52,609 bases of DNA from a bacterium (lineage in GTDB: Bacteria; Gemmatimonadota; Gemmatimonadetes; Gemmatimonadales; Gemmatimonadaceae), in contig JAIXTI010000250.1 in the NCBI GenBank assembly GCA_027484025.1, positions 1-52,609 of the forward strand, read 5' to 3'. Within the stretch, counting starts at the first letter, position 1; each line of letters starts with the position of its first letter. Below the pieces are notes generated by a model. The model did no database searches. It was not told the origin of the DNA and worked only from the letters and a program-made list of their open reading frames with translations. Of this stretch, positions 33,795 through 44,189 are shown piece by piece. The position numbers and the translations under genes are program-made.

Positions 33795-36700
33795 TTGTTC
33801 AGTGTGCCCCCCGCCCCCCTTTTGGCGCGCTTGCGCCGCCTGCTCTGCGCCATCGGCGTTGTGACCGCGTGCGCTACCGCTCGCCACGCGTCCGCCCAGT
33901 CGCCCTCCGTGGCGAACCGCGAGTATGTCAGAGAAGCGATCGATCCGGGCGTTGGCTTTCCCGACAGCTACATCGCGGCCATCGCGCAAACGCCGGACGG
34001 CTACCTCTGGTTGGGTACGCGCCGCGGCCTCGTGCGCTTCGACGGCTTGAACACCACGGTGTACACGACCCAGAACACCCCCGGCCTTCCAGCGTCAACC
34101 ATCAACGCGCTCAGCGTCGACACGCGGGGAATGTTGTGGATTTCTACCGATCGCGGGCTCGCCGTTCGCGAAGGCAGCGCAATTCGCAGCATCGCCGCCG
34201 ATCAGATTCCGGCCACGACGACGTGGAAGGTGGTGCGCGACCGTAGTGGGCGCGTGTGGGTGTCGGGAAAGTTTGGTGTTCGGGTGGGCGATGGGACGCG
34301 GTTTGCACCGGTACCGCACTTTGACCGATACACGTACGGTCTCGTCGAAGACCGGCGCGGCCGCATGTGGATGGGCGGACGCGGCGTCCTCGCGTCGTAT
34401 GCCGTCGGCGACAGTGCACCGGTAGAGTGGCTCCCAGCGCGCGACCGACGAGTGTACGACGTGGCGCTCGACAGTACCGATGCCCTCTGGCTCGCGGTGC
34501 GCGAAGGGGCACTGCAGCTCGACATCAGCGATCCGCTCAACATTCGCCAGCGCACCGCGATCAATACGGCGGTCGGCAGTGTGCGCGCGCAGGTGTGGGC
34601 GATCACGATGGCTGCTGACGGCGATGTCTGGCTTGGGACCGATACCCGCGGTGTGCTCCGCTGGAATGGCCGTCAGCTGAGTAGCGTCGATCCGGCGGAT
34701 CGTGTGTACACCGACCCGGTGTGGTGGCTGTTGAAAGATCGGCGCGGTGTCATGTGGGCCGGTACAGCAGGAGGTCTCGCGCGCTATCGGCGCTCGGCGT
34801 TCCGCAGCTACACGCAAGGATTGGCGAACACCACCACCTGGTCTGTGCGCGGCGACCGCGATGGCACGCCGTGGGCCGCGACGGGCGACGGGCAGCTCTC
34901 CTGGTTCGATGGCTCCATCTGGCACCGCACGTTCGGGCGTGACCCGAACAGCTCGGCACCGGCTCAATGGCCTGCACTTGCCGGAGGCATGTACCTGAGC
35001 GACTCGGAAGGTCGCCTCTTTCTTGCCACACGAACCGGTGTGCAGGATGTCACCGCGCGCGTCGGCTTTCCGCCAGGCGGCGCCCTCGGCATTTTCGTCG
35101 ACGGTGACGGATCAGTCATCGGCCCCACCGAACTCGGCGTGCTCCGCTCGCGTAACGGCGTCGTCGATTCGCTCTACCGCGACCTGAGGCTCGATGCGTC
35201 GGCGCAGCCACGCATCATCATTCGCGATCGCGCCGGGCGACTGCTCGCAGGCGGACCGTATCTCACGGTGCTGCAAGACGGCACGACACGGCGTGTTGGC
35301 CCGGCGGACGGTTTGACAGACAGCGTGGTGCTGGCGCTGCACGAAACGGCCGACGCGCTCTGGATTGCCACTGCAGATTCCGGCCTGTTCGCCATGCGCG
35401 GCGACCGAGTGCACGCGCTGTCCGGCGCCAACAGCCGACTCCTTGGCGTGAATGGCATTACCGACGACGGCAAGGGTAACCTCTGGCTCACGTCACGCTC
35501 GGGTGTGCTGCGCGCCGCCATCAGCGATTTACTGCGCGCGATGCAGACGCCACAGCGAGCGGTCGCTGTGCGGCAGTTCGACCGGACAGACGGACTGCCG
35601 TCGTCGGATATCAACAGTGACTACCAGAGTCAGCTGTTCCGCGACGCGCAGGGACGCATTTGGCTGCCATCGTACGCCGGGCCCGTCCTGCTCGATCCGT
35701 CCGCGATCGTCGCCGATTCCATTCCACCGCAGGTCCACATCGAGCAGATCCATGTTGACGGCGTGTCCATGCCCGTCGACTCGATTGTTCACCCTGCTGG
35801 GCATCCTGGGCGCATCGAGGTCACCTTTGCCGCGACGAATGCCCTTGTGCCTGGTCGTGTTCGCGCGGAATACCGCGTCGTGGGTGTAGACAGTACGTGG
35901 ATCGATGCCGGGCGGCGGCGCACGCTGACGTTCGGCCCGCTCAACGGCGGCATGTATCGCCTGGAGATTCGCGTCGCCGGTGAAGATGGCAACTGGCACC
36001 CGACCGTCGCGACGGTCACACTCGATGTTCCGCGAAGCCTCATCGAGCAACCGTGGTTCTTTCCGCTCCTCGCGTTACTCGCGGGCGCCGGCGCGTTTGC
36101 GTTCACGCGCGTTCGTCTCGCGTCGGCACGAGCGCGCGAACGCGAACTGTCGATTCTCGTCGCGCAGCGCACCGCGGATCTCGAGGCCTCGCGCGCCGAC
36201 CTCGAGGTACGCATCGCCGAGCGCACGGATGCGCTGAGTCGCGAATTGGCCGAGCGATACCGACTGGAGCAGCGCCTCGAAGGCACGCGCCGCATGGCCA
36301 GCCTGGGCCGTCTCGCCGGCGGTGTCTCGCACGAAATCAACAACGCGCTCGCGACGGTCCTCGGCTTCGCACAATTGGCGCAGCTGGCATCGAAGCATGA
36401 CGAGCGCGTTCACAGCGATCTGGGCGAGGTGGTACGCGCCGGGCGTCGCGCGGCGAACATCACCCACCAGTTGCTGGCGTTCGCGCGACAGCACCACACA
36501 CCGCTCGTCGCCACGGCGCTCGATACGCTCGTGCGCGAGAACCTGCGCAGCTTGCAGCAGCTGTGCGCGCCACTGGACGTCGCACTGTCAGTCACCGACA
36601 CGCTCCCGGAGATCAGCGCGGATGCCGCGCAGCTGGAGCAGTTGCTTGTGAATCTGGTAAAAAACGCACGCGACGCGTCGCCGAAGGACGGTCGAATTGT

Positions 36701-37427
36701 CGTGGCGCTCGAGGAAGTCGTGCTCGAGGCTGCGCGTGCCATCGGGGAACAGGTGCTGCCGGCGGGACGCTACGCCGTGCTGTCGGTGCACGATGCCGGC
36801 GCCGGCATTCCCGCCGAGGCGCTGACGCATTTGTTCGAACCATTCTTCACCACGAAGAACGTGAACGAAGGCACGGGCCTTGGGCTCGCGGTCGTACAGG
36901 GCATCGTACAGCGTCACGGTGGCGCGATCGACGTGCACAGTGTGGTCAACGAGGGCACCACCTTCAGTGCGTGGTTTCCCGCGCGACAGGCCATTGAGGT
37001 GGACACCGACGAAGAGCGCGACGACGCGGGATGCGGTGAAACGATCTTGCTGGCCGAAGATGACGCCAGCATCAGACAGTTCGCGACGCGTATGCTCACG
37101 GAGAATGGCTATCGCGTGCTCGACGCCGAAGACGGCGCGGCCGCGATCGCGTTGGTCGAGAAGGCCATCGAAGCCATCAATTTGGTGGTAACCGACGTGA
37201 TGATGCCGAAGGCCAACGGTCTCGAGCTGGCGCGCTTGCTGCGGACCGCGCGTCCGGAGTTGCCGGTCATTTTCATGACGGGGTACGCCGGTCTCGATGA
37301 GGCATCGCTGGCCGAGCTGCGCAGCATGGGGCCGGTGCTGGCCAAGCCCTTCACGCGAGATTGCCTCCTGCAGACTGTGCGGCGCGCACTCGACACGAAC
37401 ACGGACACCTCCGTCACCGGCTCCTGA
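33795..37427 (+). CDS. Giant hybrid sensor kinase: beta-propeller / Y_Y_Y / HisKA / HATPase / receiver
   Basis: 1210 aa. A signal peptide (1-34) is followed by a two-component-propeller sensor (about 45-650) with repeats such as GYLWLGTRRGLVRFDG, then a Y_Y_Y Ig-like domain (about 670-745), one TM helix (about 755-775) and a coiled coil. Phospho-acceptor His846 is in GGVSHEINNALATV. The ATPase domain contains EPFFTTKNVNEGTGLGLAVV. A C-terminal receiver has phospho-acceptor Asp1134 in VVTDVMMP and the conserved Lys in AKPF. Unlike Bacteroides hybrid regulators, no AraC DNA-binding domain follows, so a separate output is needed. Start is TTG 33795 or GTG 33804. It detects an extracytoplasmic ligand. 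Confidence 0.93.
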   Translation: MFSVPPAPLLARLRRLLCAIGVVTACATARHASAQSPSVANREYVREAIDPGVGFPDSYIAAIAQTPDGYLWLGTRRGLVRFDGLNTTVYTTQNTPGLPASTINALSVDTRGMLWISTDRGLAVREGSAIRSIAADQIPATTTWKVVRDRSGRVWVSGKFGVRVGDGTRFAPVPHFDRYTYGLVEDRRGRMWMGGRGVLASYAVGDSAPVEWLPARDRRVYDVALDSTDALWLAVREGALQLDISDPLNIRQRTAINTAVGSVRAQVWAITMAADGDVWLGTDTRGVLRWNGRQLSSVDPADRVYTDPVWWLLKDRRGVMWAGTAGGLARYRRSAFRSYTQGLANTTTWSVRGDRDGTPWAATGDGQLSWFDGSIWHRTFGRDPNSSAPAQWPALAGGMYLSDSEGRLFLATRTGVQDVTARVGFPPGGALGIFVDGDGSVIGPTELGVLRSRNGVVDSLYRDLRLDASAQPRIIIRDRAGRLLAGGPYLTVLQDGTTRRVGPADGLTDSVVLALHETADALWIATADSGLFAMRGDRVHALSGANSRLLGVNGITDDGKGNLWLTSRSGVLRAAISDLLRAMQTPQRAVAVRQFDRTDGLPSSDINSDYQSQLFRDAQGRIWLPSYAGPVLLDPSAIVADSIPPQVHIEQIHVDGVSMPVDSIVHPAGHPGRIEVTFAATNALVPGRVRAEYRVVGVDSTWIDAGRRRTLTFGPLNGGMYRLEIRVAGEDGNWHPTVATVTLDVPRSLIEQPWFFPLLALLAGAGAFAFTRVRLASARARERELSILVAQRTADLEASRADLEVRIAERTDALSRELAERYRLEQRLEGTRRMASLGRLAGGVSHEINNALATVLGFAQLAQLASKHDERVHSDLGEVVRAGRRAANITHQLLAFARQHHTPLVATALDTLVRENLRSLQQLCAPLDVALSVTDTLPEISADAAQLEQLLVNLVKNARDASPKDGRIVVALEEVVLEAARAIGEQVLPAGRYAVLSVHDAGAGIPAEALTHLFEPFFTTKNVNEGTGLGLAVVQGIVQRHGGAIDVHSVVNEGTTFSAWFPARQAIEVDTDEERDDAGCGETILLAEDDASIRQFATRMLTENGYRVLDAEDGAAAIALVEKAIEAINLVVTDVMMPKANGLELARLLRTARPELPVIFMTGYAGLDEASLAELRSMGPVLAKPFTRDCLLQTVRRALDTNTDTSVTGS

Positions 37428-37474
37428 GCGCGCGCGAAACTCGCCGACCAGCGTGTGACGTGGTAGATCATGGC

Positions 37475-39808
37475 ATGCCCCCTACCCTCCGCCTCCTCGT
37501 CGCCAGCGCGCTGACGGCCGCCTTGAGCGCCAGCGCGCTCCACGCTCAGCCCGCCTCGGCTGCCAGAACGCGCCCGACGCGTGCGGCCACCGCCGTCCCC
37601 ACCCCGGCCTCGATTCTGGGGTGGGAGCCCGGAACCGACCGCAAGCTCCCCAGCTGGAAGCAGGTCACCGACTACTTCACGGCGCTCGACAAGGCATCGC
37701 CCCGTGTCAGCGTGCGCACGCTCGGCAAAACGACGCTCGGGCGTCCCTTTCTCGTGGCGTTTTTCGCCGACGAAGCCACGCTCGCGAACTTGCCCAAGTA
37801 CCAGAAGATCCAGCAGGAGCTGTGGGACCCGCGAGTTCGCAAGCGCACGCGCGATGAACTCATTGCACAAGGAAAGAACGTCATTCTCATCACCTCGAGT
37901 ATTCACTCGACGGAGGTGGGTGGCTTCCTTACGCCGTTCGTCATCGCCGACAAGCTCGCACGTGGCGACACACCGGAAGCGCGATCCATTCTGGCGAATA
38001 CCATCGTCATGCTCGTGCCCAGCCAGAACCCCGATGGTGTCGACATCGTGGGCGACTGGTATCGGAGCACCCTCGACACCCCGGCGGAAGGGAGCAATCC
38101 ACCGGCGCTCTATCACTTCTACTCCGGGCACGACAACAATCGTGACTGGTACGCGTTCAGCCTCAAGGAGACGCGCTACACCGTCGACTCGCTGTACACG
38201 CCGTGGGTCCCGCAGATCGTGAACGATGTGCACCAGCAGGGCGGCAACGCGGGTCGCATTTTCATTCCGCCGTACATGGACCCGCTCGAGCCCAACATCG
38301 ACCCCATTCTCACGGCGAGCACGAACGCGCTCGGCATGGCGATGTCGTGGCGGCTGATTCAGGACGGGAAAACGGGCGTCGCCACCAACGCGGCGTACGA
38401 TCAGTGGTCACCCGCGCGGCAATACTCACTCAACCATCGTGGGGCCCGCATCCTCACCGAGACGGCGAGTGCGCGACTGGCGACCGCGGTGAATATGCCG
38501 TTCAACCTGCTCGGCGCCGGCCGCGGCTATGAAGCCAAGACGCAGTCGTGGAACTACCCCGCACTGTGGCCCGGCGGCCGGTGGGGGATCGGCGATATCG
38601 TGGCGTATCAGTCGAGCGCCACGTGGGCGTTGCTCGTGGAAGCGGCGCGCGACCGCACGGCGTGGCTGACGAGTTACGCCACACTCGCCGAGCGCGCGCT
38701 CGATGACGCGCATCCGTGGACGGCCACGGAGGTGCCGGCGCAGTTCGTGATCAGCAAGGCGCAGAAGGATCCCGTGGCGTTGCAGCGGCTCGTGTGGACG
38801 CTGCAGCACGGGCAAGTCGAAGTGCACGAAAGCGTGCCGACGGGGAGCTACGTGGTTCCTACCAAGCAGCCGTTCGGTGCATATGCCAAGGCTTTGCTCG
38901 AGCCGCAGGCATATCCCAATCTCGAAGAGTATCCCGGCGGGCCGCCCAGGCGCCCGTACGACGTGACGGCGCACACGCTGCCGCTGCTCTTCGGTGTGGC
39001 GGTCACGGCGGAAAAGTCGCCCACTGTGCAGGTGGGCGCGCTGGTGCCGCCGATGGCTGAGCCCACGTACACCACACCGGCGCTCGGCAATGCGCGCATC
39101 GCGATATACCAGAGCTACAACGCGAGCATGGACGAGGGCTGGACGCGCTGGGTCTTCGACGCCAACAAGGTGCCGTTCACGTCGCTGAAGGACGCGGAGC
39201 TCCGCGCCGGAAATCTTCGCGCGAAGTACGACGCCATCGTGCTCCCTGATCAGGCGGCCAATCAACTCGCCCGCGGACTCGCCGCGCCGTACGCCGACTC
39301 GTTGCGCGGGGGGATCGGTGCGAACGGTGCCGCGGCGCTGAAGGCGTTTGTCGAAGGGGGCGGTACTGTCCTCGCCTTCAACGAAGCGAGCGATTACGCG
39401 ATCGATGTGTTTGCTCTGCCGGTTACCGACGCACTGCGCGGACTCAAGAGCGCGGACTTCTACGCTCCCGGTTCGCTCTTCCGCGTTGAACCGAACACCG
39501 CGTCGCCGCTCACGGCAACGTTCACGGCGCCAACGCCGGCAGTGTGGTTCGAGGAGTCGCCGGCGTTCACGATCACCGATCCCTCGCGGGCCACGGCGGT
39601 GTTGCAGTATCCCGCAAGCGGCAGTGCGCTGCTCTCGGGGTGGCTGCTAGGCGCGCCGCGTCTCAACGGCACGGCCGCGATGGTCGATGTGCGGGTGGGT
39701 CAGGGGCACGTGGTGCTGTACGGCTTCCGCCCGCAGTATCGCTCGCAGACCAACGCGACGTGGCCGCTGATCTGGAGTGCGATCGCGCGGAGTGCGGTGC
39801 GGCAGTAA
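37475..39808 (+). CDS. Secreted M14-family zinc carboxypeptidase
   Basis: 777 aa. A signal peptide (1-24) is followed by an M14 catalytic domain (about 55-390) with zinc ligands His144 and Glu147 (HSTE) and His253 (DVHQQ). Substrate-carboxylate residues lie in NPDG (185-188) and NNRDW (221-225). A candidate catalytic Glu is in ILTETAS. The C-terminal half ends in a GATase1-like alpha/beta domain (about 560-680), a known fusion in this M14 subgroup. ATG 37475 is used because the open frame upstream overlaps the kinase gene. It is 47 nt after the kinase and followed by a strong terminator. Confidence 0.9.
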   Translation: MPPTLRLLVASALTAALSASALHAQPASAARTRPTRAATAVPTPASILGWEPGTDRKLPSWKQVTDYFTALDKASPRVSVRTLGKTTLGRPFLVAFFADEATLANLPKYQKIQQELWDPRVRKRTRDELIAQGKNVILITSSIHSTEVGGFLTPFVIADKLARGDTPEARSILANTIVMLVPSQNPDGVDIVGDWYRSTLDTPAEGSNPPALYHFYSGHDNNRDWYAFSLKETRYTVDSLYTPWVPQIVNDVHQQGGNAGRIFIPPYMDPLEPNIDPILTASTNALGMAMSWRLIQDGKTGVATNAAYDQWSPARQYSLNHRGARILTETASARLATAVNMPFNLLGAGRGYEAKTQSWNYPALWPGGRWGIGDIVAYQSSATWALLVEAARDRTAWLTSYATLAERALDDAHPWTATEVPAQFVISKAQKDPVALQRLVWTLQHGQVEVHESVPTGSYVVPTKQPFGAYAKALLEPQAYPNLEEYPGGPPRRPYDVTAHTLPLLFGVAVTAEKSPTVQVGALVPPMAEPTYTTPALGNARIAIYQSYNASMDEGWTRWVFDANKVPFTSLKDAELRAGNLRAKYDAIVLPDQAANQLARGLAAPYADSLRGGIGANGAAALKAFVEGGGTVLAFNEASDYAIDVFALPVTDALRGLKSADFYAPGSLFRVEPNTASPLTATFTAPTPAVWFEESPAFTITDPSRATAVLQYPASGSALLSGWLLGAPRLNGTAAMVDVRVGQGHVVLYGFRPQYRSQTNATWPLIWSAIARSAVRQ

Positions 39809-39830
39809 GGGCGGACTCGCCCGGAAGCAA

Positions 39831-39871
39831 AAAGCCCGCTCACGACGTAAGTCGTGAGCGGGCTTTCTTTT
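39831..39871. terminator. Bidirectional rho-independent terminator
   Basis: A perfect 16-bp stem (aaagcccgctcacgac / gtcgtgagcgggcttt) with a gtaa tetraloop. It is followed by CTTTT on the plus strand and TTTTTGC on the minus strand. It ends the M14 gene (plus) and the tRNA-Pro transcript (minus), whose 3' end is only 8 nt away. It is the clearest terminator in the window. Confidence 0.92.
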
Positions 39872-39878
39872 ACCCAAG

Positions 39879-39952
39879 TCGGGACGGCGGGATTCGAACC
39901 CGCGACCCCCTGAACCCCATTCAGGTGCGCTACCGGGCTGCGCTACGTCCCG
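39879..39952 (-). tRNA. tRNA-Pro (anticodon GGG)
   Basis: Full cloverleaf on the minus strand. The acceptor stem is CGGGACG / CGTCCCG with discriminator A. The anticodon stem CCTGA / TCAGG encloses the loop ATGGGGT (anticodon GGG). The T-arm is CGGGTTCGAATCCCG. CCA is not encoded (next bases are CTTGG). The proximal terminator follows immediately. There is no adjacent integrase or direct repeat suggesting an attachment site. Confidence 0.95.
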
Positions 39953-40039
39953 TCGCGGCTGACCACTCCGCGAACAGACTGAAGAACATAACCCCAGCGA
40001 CGCCCCCAGACCAGCCCCCACCCCCACTTCCCACGCCCG

Positions 40040-43000
40040 CTACCGCCGCAGCATCGACAACGCCTCATCCACACGACGCTTGAGCTCCGCCAGCTCCACC
40101 GGCTTGAGCATCACCGCATGCGCCCCCGACGCCGCAATCCGCTCGGGCGTGAGCCGATGACTGAAGCCCGTGAGAATCAGCACCGGCAACTCGCTGCGCA
40201 GCGCATGCACCGCCTCGGCAAGCAGGTCCCCGGTCATGCCGGGCATCGTCTGGTCGGTAATGAGCAGATCAACCGATGATGGCTGCTGCCGAATGAACTG
40301 CAGCGCCGCCTCCGGGGCGTTGAACACATGCACAACATGTCCGTAGTGCTGCAACGCGCGCTCGACGACGCTCGCCACCGCGGGTTCGTCGTCGACCACC
40401 ACAATGGTGGTGCCCGCGTACGGGCTGTCTTCCAGAACGTCCATCATCCCATCATCTCCTGATGCGCTCAAAACCACCCCGAGCGGCTCAGGCTCGTCGT
40501 CGGTGGCCTCCACCTCGGACGGGTCCAGCCCCTCATCCCACAACCCCTCGATGACCGCCTGCGGAAAGCGGATCTCGAACACCGACCCCTTCCCTTCTTC
40601 ACTGTACACATCAGCGCGTCCTCCGTGCGACACCACAATGCCGTGCAACACCGCCATGCCAAGTCCGGTGCCCTCGCCCGTCGGCTTGGTGGTGAAGAAC
40701 GGCTCGAAAATTCGCGAACGTACGTCTTCGCTCATCCCCGCTCCGGTATCGCGGACCCGCAAAACCACCACCGCGCCATGCGGCGCCGGCTGATCGTCGG
40801 GGACCACCCGTGAGGACAGCTCGAGCGTCAAGAGTCCGTTCGTGGTGTTGCGCATGGCGTACTCGGCGTTCGACACCAGGTTGAGCAGCAACTGCTGGAG
40901 CTGGGTGGGATCGCCCATGAGCAGATGGGCATCATCCGATCCTTCGATCGTGAGCTGCACCGTGCGCGGCACCATGCGCCGCAGCAACGGCTGCAGGTCG
41001 AGGACGAGGCGCGACAGGTTCACGTACTCGCGCGTGGGACTCGACCGCCGCGAGAAGGTAAGAATCTGACGGACGATATCGCGCGCACGATCGGATGCGT
41101 CGAGAATGGCGCCGAGGTTGTCGTCGTTGCTCCGCCCGCGGCGCAGCGCCGTACGCGCCAACTCGGCGTTCCCGCGAATTACCCCCAACAAGTTGTTGAA
41201 GTCGTGAGCAACGCCTCCGGCGAGTGTCCCCAACGACTCGAGCTTCTGCGCCTCCCGCACCTGCGCTTGGAACCACGCCCGCTCGACTTCGGCTTTTCGC
41301 ACCTCGGTCAGGTCGCGAATGACGACGTGCTGCAGCATCCGATCGGCAGAGGGGACCTCAGTGATGCTGTAGTGCACCGGCACGACCTCGGCCTTGCTCG
41401 CGATGGCCCACTCGCCGGAGACGCGAAGCCCGTTGCCGTTGGCGGCGTCGCCGAACAATTCGGACACCGTACGCCCGTGCAGCGCGTCTGGTGAGTTCGC
41501 CCCGAAGAGTCGCGCCGCGACGGCATTACTTGCCTGCACGCGGCCGTCTTCGAGTAGGAGGTGACCGTCGAGCGCCTGCTCGAAGATGGTGCGGAAGCGA
41601 CCCTCGCTATCGCGTGCCCGACGTTCGCTGGCAATCAGCTGCGCATCGCTGGCGCGAAGCGTACGAATGCGCCACCGATACGCGATCGTGAGCAGCAACA
41701 GCACTCCCAAGGCATACATGGCGCGGGCCGGCCACGATTGCCAGGTGGGGGTGAGTACGGAAAAGCTGCGTTGGACCGGTCCATATTCGCGCCCCGCCCA
41801 ATCATACGCCCACACCGACAGTACGTACGTTCCGGGGGCGAGGTCGTGATAGTAGCGGCTGGACACATCGACCCATTCGCCATCGACCGGATCGCTGACG
41901 ATGTCTTCGCCGGGTGAAAGCAAGTCAGCTGTACCGCTCAAACGCACCCGATACCGGGTGAGCTCTTCCCGATGGAACGTGAGCAACATGGGATCCACAT
42001 GCACGTCGTTTTCATCAGGGCCGAGCATGTCGCCATCGGCGATGTTGCGTCCACGCGATTCGGACACGACGCGCATGGTGAGTCGTGCCGGCGGCAGTAA
42101 TGCCGCACGCGCGACATCGACAATGCCAATGCCGTACGACGTGCCAACCCACACCACGTTCGGCGTTCCACCGGGCGCAATCGCCGAGATGCCACTCGCC
42201 GGGAGCCCATCCGCATCGGAGATCTGCGTGAGCACACTCCACTTATCCGGCGACGGCGCCGACACATCGAACACCGCCAGTCCGCCGAACGTCGAGGCAA
42301 CCAAGCGACCGTCGGCGAGACAGGCCATATCCGTGACCCCGAGCGTCGTGAGCACGCGCGTCAACGGTGTAGCCAGCGCCTTCCACGCGGTCGCGGACTC
42401 GGCTCGCCACACGATGCCATGGTCGTCGTCGAGCGCGAACACCACTGACGTCCCTGCCGACTTCACGGTGCAGAGACTGCGAACCACGCCATTGCCGACA
42501 CCGGACATCCCAAGCCCGGTAAACGCCTCGACACGCGTCGCCGATGCCCCCACGACCCGTACCTGATGATGCCCGCCGAGATACACGACGGGCATTCCCC
42601 CTTCGCGTCCCGATGCGATGGCCGTGACCGTATCGGTCACCTGCGGCCACGCCGGCTCCCACTTCGTGCCGCTCCAGCGTCGCACGCCACGGCTGGTTGC
42701 CGCGAGCAGCGCGTTCGTTCCGTCGGGAAGGGTGACCCGTTCCACCTGAAAGGTACGGACATCTTCGAGGCCGTTGTCGACCCTGACGAACGCACTCCCG
42801 CGCTGCCGCCATGGAGTACTGTCAGCAAGCACGACGATCTCGCCGGTACCGTCGGCGCCTGCGACGCCGGGCGCGGCGAACGACACGCGACGAATTGCCG
42901 TGGGTATCCGGCGTCGATCGGCGGTGCCGATAACGAAGCGACTACGGCGCCCCTCTGCGGAAATGTGGAGGAGGTCCTGATCCTGGGTGCCCACCCACAG

Positions 43001-44164
43001 CGCATCCCGCCCGTTAGCGCCACGCTCGGCGAACAACGCGCTGACGGTGACGGCAGAAGCACTGTCTTGCAATTCCAGAGCACCGGCCACGCCATGCGAC
43101 AGGCGCACGAGGTAGCTGCTTCGCGCAGAGGCATACACCGCGGAGCCGCCGCCATGTCCGGGCACGCTCTTGAGCAGCGTGATGGGCGCGTGTCGATCGG
43201 AGATGCTGGTACTGAGTGGCGTCCACCGTCCATCGCGCAGTCGGTACACCGCACCATCGCGCGTCCCTGCCCACACCTCGTCGCGATCACCGCCCGCGTT
43301 GACCCTCGCGAGACGAAACACGTCACGTGGAGAACCGGCGGTAAGCTCGAAGCGGTCGCTTCCCGCGGTGCGATCGAGGACGAGGACCCCGTTCGATCCC
43401 GAGGCATATACCCGTCCGCCACGTTCGCCTTCTATTGGCAGCACGAACTGTACGTCAGGCAGTGCGAGTCCTTGCGCCGCGGTATACAGCGCCCATTGAC
43501 CTCGGCGATACACCGCGAGTCCGCCCTTTGCGCTCGCGGCCCACAGTTCGGGCGTTCGGTCGACGCCGAGACCGGACGCCACCATGATTCCAAGGGGACT
43601 CATGCCGACGGGAAGTGTCATCGGTACGAAGCGTGATCCGTCGAAATACGCCACGCCACCCGACGTGCCAGCCACCACCCGAGGCGAACCGTCAATGGCA
43701 AATGATTCGGTCAAGCTGAAGACGATGGCCCCCGCCAGCCCATCGGCCTCACCGAAGACACGCCACTCGCCGTCTCGCACGCGCCGGGCGACTCCGCGGC
43801 GCGTCCCCACCCACTTTCCCCCATCGCGCTGCATGAGCAACGAGCGCACTTGCTGATACTCGAACCCCGGCGGCATGGATTCCCGCCGCCACTGCCCGCT
43901 CAAATACGAATACAACCCGTCATCGGCACCAATCCACGGGATACCGGTGCGGTCGACTTCCATCGCGAAGACCGTCGACGCGCGAAGCCCAGAGGCCGCA
44001 TCGAAGCGCCGTTCGGCGAACACCTGAATTTGCGTATCGTCGGGAATGACCTGCCACATCGTGCGCGCGCCGGACGCCGGCGCTGGCTGCGCAATCAGCG
44101 GCGACGACATCGATACGGTCAGCACGCTTGCGAGGGCGGCGGCGCGTCGAAACCACGTGGGCAT
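40040..44164 (-). CDS. Giant hybrid sensor kinase: beta-propeller / Y_Y_Y / PAS / HisKA / HATPase / receiver
   Basis: About 1374 aa, with a signal peptide (1-26). The two-component-propeller sensor occupies about 35-680, and the Y_Y_Y domain follows (about 720-795, ending WAYDWAGREYGP). A TM helix (about 808-828) leads to a PAS domain (about 850-960, RFRTIFEQALDGHLLLEDG). Phospho-acceptor His987 is in GGVAHDFNNLLG. The ATPase domain has EPFFTTKPTGEGTGLGMAVL. The receiver contains Asp1304 in ITDQTMPG and a conserved Lys in MLKPVE. It is a paralogue of the kinase at 33795, with an added PAS and again no DNA-binding output. ATG 44164 is used; GTG 44182 is possible. It lies 25 nt after PPK2. Confidence 0.93.
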   Translation of the reverse strand: MPTWFRRAAALASVLTVSMSSPLIAQPAPASGARTMWQVIPDDTQIQVFAERRFDAASGLRASTVFAMEVDRTGIPWIGADDGLYSYLSGQWRRESMPPGFEYQQVRSLLMQRDGGKWVGTRRGVARRVRDGEWRVFGEADGLAGAIVFSLTESFAIDGSPRVVAGTSGGVAYFDGSRFVPMTLPVGMSPLGIMVASGLGVDRTPELWAASAKGGLAVYRRGQWALYTAAQGLALPDVQFVLPIEGERGGRVYASGSNGVLVLDRTAGSDRFELTAGSPRDVFRLARVNAGGDRDEVWAGTRDGAVYRLRDGRWTPLSTSISDRHAPITLLKSVPGHGGGSAVYASARSSYLVRLSHGVAGALELQDSASAVTVSALFAERGANGRDALWVGTQDQDLLHISAEGRRSRFVIGTADRRRIPTAIRRVSFAAPGVAGADGTGEIVVLADSTPWRQRGSAFVRVDNGLEDVRTFQVERVTLPDGTNALLAATSRGVRRWSGTKWEPAWPQVTDTVTAIASGREGGMPVVYLGGHHQVRVVGASATRVEAFTGLGMSGVGNGVVRSLCTVKSAGTSVVFALDDDHGIVWRAESATAWKALATPLTRVLTTLGVTDMACLADGRLVASTFGGLAVFDVSAPSPDKWSVLTQISDADGLPASGISAIAPGGTPNVVWVGTSYGIGIVDVARAALLPPARLTMRVVSESRGRNIADGDMLGPDENDVHVDPMLLTFHREELTRYRVRLSGTADLLSPGEDIVSDPVDGEWVDVSSRYYHDLAPGTYVLSVWAYDWAGREYGPVQRSFSVLTPTWQSWPARAMYALGVLLLLTIAYRWRIRTLRASDAQLIASERRARDSEGRFRTIFEQALDGHLLLEDGRVQASNAVAARLFGANSPDALHGRTVSELFGDAANGNGLRVSGEWAIASKAEVVPVHYSITEVPSADRMLQHVVIRDLTEVRKAEVERAWFQAQVREAQKLESLGTLAGGVAHDFNNLLGVIRGNAELARTALRRGRSNDDNLGAILDASDRARDIVRQILTFSRRSSPTREYVNLSRLVLDLQPLLRRMVPRTVQLTIEGSDDAHLLMGDPTQLQQLLLNLVSNAEYAMRNTTNGLLTLELSSRVVPDDQPAPHGAVVVLRVRDTGAGMSEDVRSRIFEPFFTTKPTGEGTGLGMAVLHGIVVSHGGRADVYSEEGKGSVFEIRFPQAVIEGLWDEGLDPSEVEATDDEPEPLGVVLSASGDDGMMDVLEDSPYAGTTIVVVDDEPAVASVVERALQHYGHVVHVFNAPEAALQFIRQQPSSVDLLITDQTMPGMTGDLLAEAVHALRSELPVLILTGFSHRLTPERIAASGAHAVMLKPVELAELKRRVDEALSMLRR

Positions 44165-44189
44165 CACGTCGTGGAGCAGCACTCGTTGC

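Noticed and set aside
37109-38233. 374-codon minus-strand frame across the kinase receiver and M14 start
   Set aside because: It spans the end of one real gene and the beginning of another on the opposite strand and has no recognisable domain.
39879-39952. tRNA-Pro as an integration site for a mobile element
   Set aside because: No integrase, no direct repeat of the tRNA 3' end, and flanking genes look like ordinary chromosome.
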